Source of the DNA: UBA6921 sp031363085
GTDB taxonomy: Bacteria; Pseudomonadota; Gammaproteobacteria; SG8-11
Length of the DNA stretch: 9,923 nucleotides
Assembly (NCBI GenBank): GCA_031363085.1
Contig: JANLTU010000139.1
Coordinates: 1 to 9,923 of the forward strand
Direction: 5' to 3'
Positions 7,079-9,923 of this stretch are shown in pieces. Made by a program: the position numbers and the translations under genes. Within the stretch, counting starts at the first letter, position 1; every line of letters starts with the position of its first letter. Under the pieces are notes generated by a model that had not been told where the DNA came from, did no database searches, and saw only the letters and a list, made by a program, of their open reading frames with translations.

Positions 7079-8533
7079 TTACTCAAACCCTTTCGGCGCC
7101 CGCAGATGCCAATCGGTCGCTTGTTGATATTGATGCGCGATGTTCAGCAAGCGCGCTTCGTCGAAATAATTGCCCATCAATTGCAAACCCACTGGGCGCT
7201 GGCCAACAAAGCCGACGGGTATTGACATGCCGGGGATGCCGGCGAGATTCACCGCGATGGTGTAGATGTCGGACAGGTACATGGTCACCGGGTCATCGGT
7301 TTTTTCGCCCAGATTAAATGCCACCGTCGGCGAGGTTGGGCCCATGATGACGTCGACTTCTTTGTACGCGTTTTTGAAATCGTCGGAGATCAGGCGGCGC
7401 AGTTTTTGCGCTTTTAAATAATACGCGTCGTAGTAGCCGGAGCTGAGTGCATAGGTACCGATCATGATGCGGCGTTTTACTTCGGCGCCGAAACCTTCGC
7501 CGCGCGAGCGCTTGTATAGGTCAACCAAGTCAACCGGTTGATCGCAACGATAACCGTAACGCACGCCGTCAAAGCGCGACAGATTAGACGAACATTCGGC
7601 GGGCGCGACCACGTAATAGGTCGGCACCGACAGGCCGCTGTTGGGCAGGCTGATTTCTTTAATCTTGGCGCCGAGCTGTTCGTATTGTTTGAGCGCGTCG
7701 CGAATCACGTGCTCAACTTTAGTATCAAGACCCTGACCGAAAAATTCCTTGGGGATGCCGATACGCAAGCCGGCCAGCGACTTGTTCAAGCCCGCCGTGT
7801 AATCCGGCACCGGTGTGTCCACGCTGGTGGAGTCCTTGCTGTCGAAGCCGGCGATCACGTTTAGCAGTAGCGCGACATCTTCGGCGCTGCGTGCCATCGG
7901 GCCACCCTGATCGAGGCTGGATGCGAACGCGATCATGCCGTAACGCGACACGCGGCCGTAGGTCGGCTTCAGGCCGGTCAGGTTGCAAAGTGCCGCAGGT
8001 TGACGAATTGATCCGCCGGTGTCGGTGCCGGTGGCAACCGGTGCGAGCCGTGCGGCAACCGCCGCCGCCGAACCGCCCGACGAACCGCCGGGCACCGCGT
8101 TCAGGTCATACGGATTGCGCACCGGGCCGAAATAACTGGTTTCGTTCGACGATCCCATCGCGAACTCGTCCATGTTGGTTTTGCCCAGCATCACCATGCC
8201 GGCCTCGTCGCAACGCTGCACCACGGTCGCGCTATAGGGTGCGATGAAGTTGGCGAGCATCTTGGAGCCGCAGGTGGTCTTCACGCCCTGGGTACAGAAA
8301 ATATCTTTCTGCGCCAGCGGCACGCCGGTGAGCAGCGCAGCTTGGCCGGTTGCGATGCGCGCGTCGGCTGCTTGCGCCTGCTTGAGCGCAAGCTCGTCGG
8401 CCACGGTCACGAAGGCATTGAGTCGCTGGCCATGTGTGGCGATGCGCTGCAAATAGGCGCGCGTGAGTTCGACACTGGAGAACTTTTTCGCTTTGAGTCC
8501 GGCAGACAATGCGGCGAGGCTGAGGGTGTGCAT
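7079..8533 (-). CDS. gatA: Asp/Glu-tRNA amidotransferase subunit A (GatA)
   Basis: GatA is the glutaminase subunit: an amidase-signature enzyme that releases ammonia from glutamine and passes it to GatB. The 484 residues match the usual length. The Ser-cisSer-Lys triad is visible: K76 in PLAQKD, cis-Ser S151 in PGGSSGGSAA, and S175 in TDTGGSIRQPA. MDEFAMGSSNE (121-131) and GRVSRYGMIAFASSLDQ are also typical of the family. The ATG at 8531-8533 gives the family's usual N-terminus (MHTLSLAALSAGLKAKK) and has AAGGA 5 bases upstream. A longer version from TTG 8575 would start inside the palindromic repeat and is rejected. GatA precedes the lipoprotein gene and follows gatC across a 146-base gap that holds the repeat. 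It looks intact. Confidence 0.97.
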   Translation of the reverse strand: MHTLSLAALSAGLKAKKFSSVELTRAYLQRIATHGQRLNAFVTVADELALKQAQAADARIATGQAALLTGVPLAQKDIFCTQGVKTTCGSKMLANFIAPYSATVVQRCDEAGMVMLGKTNMDEFAMGSSNETSYFGPVRNPYDLNAVPGGSSGGSAAAVAARLAPVATGTDTGGSIRQPAALCNLTGLKPTYGRVSRYGMIAFASSLDQGGPMARSAEDVALLLNVIAGFDSKDSTSVDTPVPDYTAGLNKSLAGLRIGIPKEFFGQGLDTKVEHVIRDALKQYEQLGAKIKEISLPNSGLSVPTYYVVAPAECSSNLSRFDGVRYGYRCDQPVDLVDLYKRSRGEGFGAEVKRRIMIGTYALSSGYYDAYYLKAQKLRRLISDDFKNAYKEVDVIMGPTSPTVAFNLGEKTDDPVTMYLSDIYTIAVNLAGIPGMSIPVGFVGQRPVGLQLMGNYFDEARLLNIAHQYQQATDWHLRAPKGFE

Positions 8534-8538
8534 GGGAG

Positions 8539-8543
8539 TCCTT
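8539..8543 (-). promoter_or_regulatory. Ribosome binding site that fixes the gatA start
   Basis: On the minus strand AAGGA lies 5 bases before the ATG at 8531-8533. The in-frame upstream TTG at 8573-8575 has no comparable site and lies inside a palindromic repeat, so the shorter GatA is preferred. Confidence 0.7.
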
Positions 8544-8572
8544 GTTATTTCATCGAACGTATTTTTTAGCGT

Positions 8573-8663
8573 CAATGTTGAATGCTTAATGGTGAATGTT
8601 TAATTAACGCGTGCGCAAAGCGCACACCATAATTCAACATTAAAAATTAAGCATTCAACATTG
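8573..8663. repeat. 91-base imperfect palindrome (MITE/REP-like) between gatC and gatA
   Basis: The outer arms are a perfect 18-base inverted repeat: CAATGTTGAATGCTTAAT at 8573-8590 and its exact complement at 8646-8663. The inner 20 bases of each side (8591-8610 and 8626-8645) pair at 13 of 20 positions. The centre is a perfect hairpin, GTGCGC-AAA-GCGCAC (8611-8625). In all 37 of 44 positions pair. Each side also carries a direct repeat: 8574-8590 and 8588-8604 agree at 15 of 17 bases, and ATTCAACATT occurs at 8632-8641 and 8653-8662. The outer arms are AT-rich. In the gat mRNA it would form a long hairpin, but it is not followed by a U tract on the gat strand, so it is not a standard terminator. 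It may be a small mobile palindromic element, an RNA processing or stabilising site, or both. Confidence 0.75.
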
Positions 8664-8679
8664 GTAAGCACCCCGCCTT

Positions 8680-8967
8680 CTACTCCAGCACCTTGGGCAC
8701 CAAGTACAAACCGCAATCCACCTGCGGCGCGATGGCCTGGAAGGTGTCGCGCTGGTTGGTTTCGCTGACCACGTCTGCGCGCAGGCGTTGGGCGGTATCG
8801 AGCGGGTGCGCCATCGGCAGCACGTTGCGGGTGTCGACTTTGTTCATCTGTTCGACCAGCGCCAGAATGTTGGACAAATTGCGGCCATACAGCTCGATGT
8901 CCTGCTCACTAATCGCGAGGCGCGCGAGGTGCGCAATTTTTTCGACATCAGTTTTGCTCAAGGACAT
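8680..8967 (-). CDS. gatC: Asp/Glu-tRNA amidotransferase subunit C (GatC)
   Basis: GatC is the small subunit that wraps around the GatA-GatB interface and stabilises the complex; it has no catalytic site. The 95 residues are the normal size. The N-terminal helices (SKTDVEKIAHLARLAISEQD, 4-23, and the stretch NILALVEQMNKVDT, 33-46) are followed by the extended segment with VLPMAHPLD (49-57), LRADVVSE (63-70) and the tail GLYLVPKVLE, all typical. The ATG at 8965-8967 gives the standard start MSLSKTDVEKIAHLARL. Its Shine-Dalgarno is weak (GAGAG about 11 bases upstream). It is first in the gat operon and is divergent from mreB. The TAG stop lies 16 bases before the palindromic repeat on the way to gatA. 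Confidence 0.95.
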   Translation of the reverse strand: MSLSKTDVEKIAHLARLAISEQDIELYGRNLSNILALVEQMNKVDTRNVLPMAHPLDTAQRLRADVVSETNQRDTFQAIAPQVDCGLYLVPKVLE

Positions 8968-9189
8968 GTGCGGGCGCTCTCACGTTTAGGAGAAATTTAG
9001 GGCGTAAAAGTTATCATAGTCACGCCACAGGTACTATGCTTAGCGCCGCTCAAGTGACACACGCAAGCGGTCGTTAATGTGGATTACTTGCGCGTTAGTT
9101 TACGCCGGAACAAACCTTGCTGAAGCAAAACACCACTGCTAGAGTAAGCCGTATTTTTCCCCGTCCAAAATTCAGGAACCAATTCCATC
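8968..9189. promoter_or_regulatory. Divergent gatC / mreB intergenic region
   Basis: These 222 bases carry no credible gene and must hold the promoters for gatC (minus) and mreB (plus). For gatC a TATGAT box (complement of 9013-9018) is the best -10 candidate, with no good -35. A dyad CATAGT-N12-ACTATG (9015-9020, 9033-9038) overlaps it. A 6-base inverted repeat CGCAAG/CTTGCG lies at 9062-9067 and 9087-9092. These short matches could be chance; only the layout is firm. Confidence 0.5.
9117..9145 (+). promoter_or_regulatory. Candidate mreB promoter with extended -10
   Basis: TTGCTG (9117-9122) is separated by 17 bases from TAGAGT (9140-9145), which is preceded by TG at 9137-9138, one base before the hexamer, making an extended -10 (TGCTAGAGT). 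The -35 match is only 3 of 6 and the -10 match 4 of 6. It would give a leader of roughly 35-40 bases before the mreB start. Confidence 0.4.
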
Positions 9190-9923
9190 ATGTTCTCCCG
9201 CCTCTCCGGAATGTTCTCCAACGATTTGTCCATCGACCTCGGTACGGCCAACACACTTATTTATGTACGCGGACAAGGGATTGTGCTCAACGAACCGTCG
9301 GTGGTTGCAATTCGTCAAGAACGGGGACCGGGCGGGCCGCGCACCATCGCCGCCGTTGGTGCCGAAGCCAAGCGCATGCTCGGCCGCACCCCGGGTAACA
9401 TCGTTGCGGTGCGGCCGCTGAAAGACGGCGTGATCGCCGATTTCACGGTGACCGAAAAAATGCTTCAGCACTTCATCAAAAAAGTGCATCAGGATAAATT
9501 CCGTTTCTTCCGCCCCAGCCCGCGCGTGCTGGTGTGCGTGCCCTGCGGTTCCACGCAAGTGGAACGGCGCGCGATCAAAGAATCCGCCGCCGGTGCCGGT
9601 GCGCGTGAAGTGTATTTAATCGAAGAACCGATGGCGGCCGCAATCGGCGCCGGCCTGCCGGTCTCCGAAGCCAGCGGCTCGATGGTGGTCGACATCGGCG
9701 GCGGCACCACCGAAGTGGCGATCATTTCGCTGTCGGGCATTGTGTACTCGGCCTCGGTGCGCATCGGCGGCGACCGCTTCGACGAAGCTATTATCTCCTA
9801 CATCCGCCGCAACTACGGCACCCTGATCGGTGAATCCACGGCCGAAAAAGTCAAGCACGAGATCGGTTCGGCTTACCCCGGCGATGAAGTGCGCGAACTT
9901 GAAATCAAGGGCCGCAATCTGGC
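9190..9923 (+). CDS. mreB: Rod-shape-determining protein MreB (3' end outside window)
   Basis: MreB is the bacterial actin homologue that forms membrane-associated filaments and directs side-wall peptidoglycan synthesis. The frame is open from ATG 9190 to the window end (244 complete codons of roughly 345 expected). Visible actin-fold motifs are the phosphate-1 loop DLGTANT (16-22), AVRPLKDGVIADF (73-85), the stretch SPRVLVCVP (110-118), QVERRAIKESAAGAGAREV (123-141), EEPMAAAIGAGLP (145-157), the phosphate-2 loop DIGGGTTEVA (168-177) and RIGGDRFDEAI. The N-terminus MFSRLSGMFSNDLSIDLGT is like gammaproteobacterial MreB, supporting the first ATG; AGGAA lies 11 bases upstream, a little far. In many proteobacteria mreC and mreD follow, but that is outside the window. 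No break is seen. Confidence 0.97.
   Translation, partial: MFSRLSGMFSNDLSIDLGTANTLIYVRGQGIVLNEPSVVAIRQERGPGGPRTIAAVGAEAKRMLGRTPGNIVAVRPLKDGVIADFTVTEKMLQHFIKKVHQDKFRFFRPSPRVLVCVPCGSTQVERRAIKESAAGAGAREVYLIEEPMAAAIGAGLPVSEASGSMVVDIGGGTTEVAIISLSGIVYSASVRIGGDRFDEAIISYIRRNYGTLIGESTAEKVKHEIGSAYPGDEVRELEIKGRNL

Noticed and set aside
7048..7086. Longer lipoprotein from TTG 7086 overlapping the gatA stop
   Set aside because: It would place a long polar stretch before the signal peptide and uses a rare start with no ribosome binding site; ATG 7047 or 7017 gives a normal lipoprotein signal.
7813..8247. 144-residue Arg/Cys/Pro-rich open frame opposite gatA
   Set aside because: Antisense to the GatA catalytic region; composition is that of an out-of-frame reading of GC-rich DNA.
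8534..8575. Longer GatA from TTG at 8573-8575
   Set aside because: It adds 14 residues not typical of GatA, starts within the palindromic repeat, and lacks a ribosome binding site, whereas ATG 8533 has AAGGA at the right distance.
1..9923. A novel multi-gene system (defence, secretion or biosynthetic cluster)
   Set aside because: The genes are either well-known housekeeping genes or isolated accessory genes on alternating strands; no grouping of unknown genes, effector-immunity pair, reverse transcriptase, nuclease or repeat array is present.

Overview
This 9.9 kb window looks like a proteobacterial chromosome, most likely a gammaproteobacterium (a betaproteobacterium is not excluded). The reasons are the divergent gatC / mreB arrangement, a MreB sequence close to gamma- and betaproteobacterial forms, a SelO (YdiU/UPF0061) protein and a DUF938 methyltransferase. 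All calls come from reading the sequence and its translations; no database search was run.

Left part (1-2764) is accessory. The first 168 bases are the 3' end of an IS630-type transposase, followed by what looks like the end of that insertion sequence. Next come an unrecognised multi-pass membrane protein (292-819, +), a LysR-type regulator (834-1733, -) and a divergently transcribed NAD(P)-binding atypical SDR protein (1829-2764, +). The 95-base gap between the last two carries three copies of TAGTGT/ACACTA at 23-24 base spacing, a plausible operator for the LysR protein.

Middle part (2772-4927): selO (protein AMPylase, -) and a DUF938 SAM-dependent methyltransferase (+) are divergent, with 53 bases between them. 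selO converges on the SDR gene with only 7 bases between stops. The methyltransferase converges on gatB.

Right part (5042-9923) is housekeeping. gatC, gatA and gatB (minus strand) encode the tRNA-dependent amidotransferase that makes Gln-tRNA(Gln) and/or Asn-tRNA(Asn). mreB, the actin-like cell-shape protein, reads away from gatC and runs off the window. The gat operon has two departures from the usual compact form: a 91-base imperfect palindrome between gatC and gatA, and a small, lower-GC gene for a predicted lipoprotein with a possible TonB-like C-terminal domain between gatA and gatB.

I found no CRISPR array, tRNA, rRNA or convincing intrinsic terminator, and no gene cluster that looks like a new defence or biosynthetic system. 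The most interesting items are the palindrome, the lipoprotein inserted in the gat operon, and the three-half-site operator.
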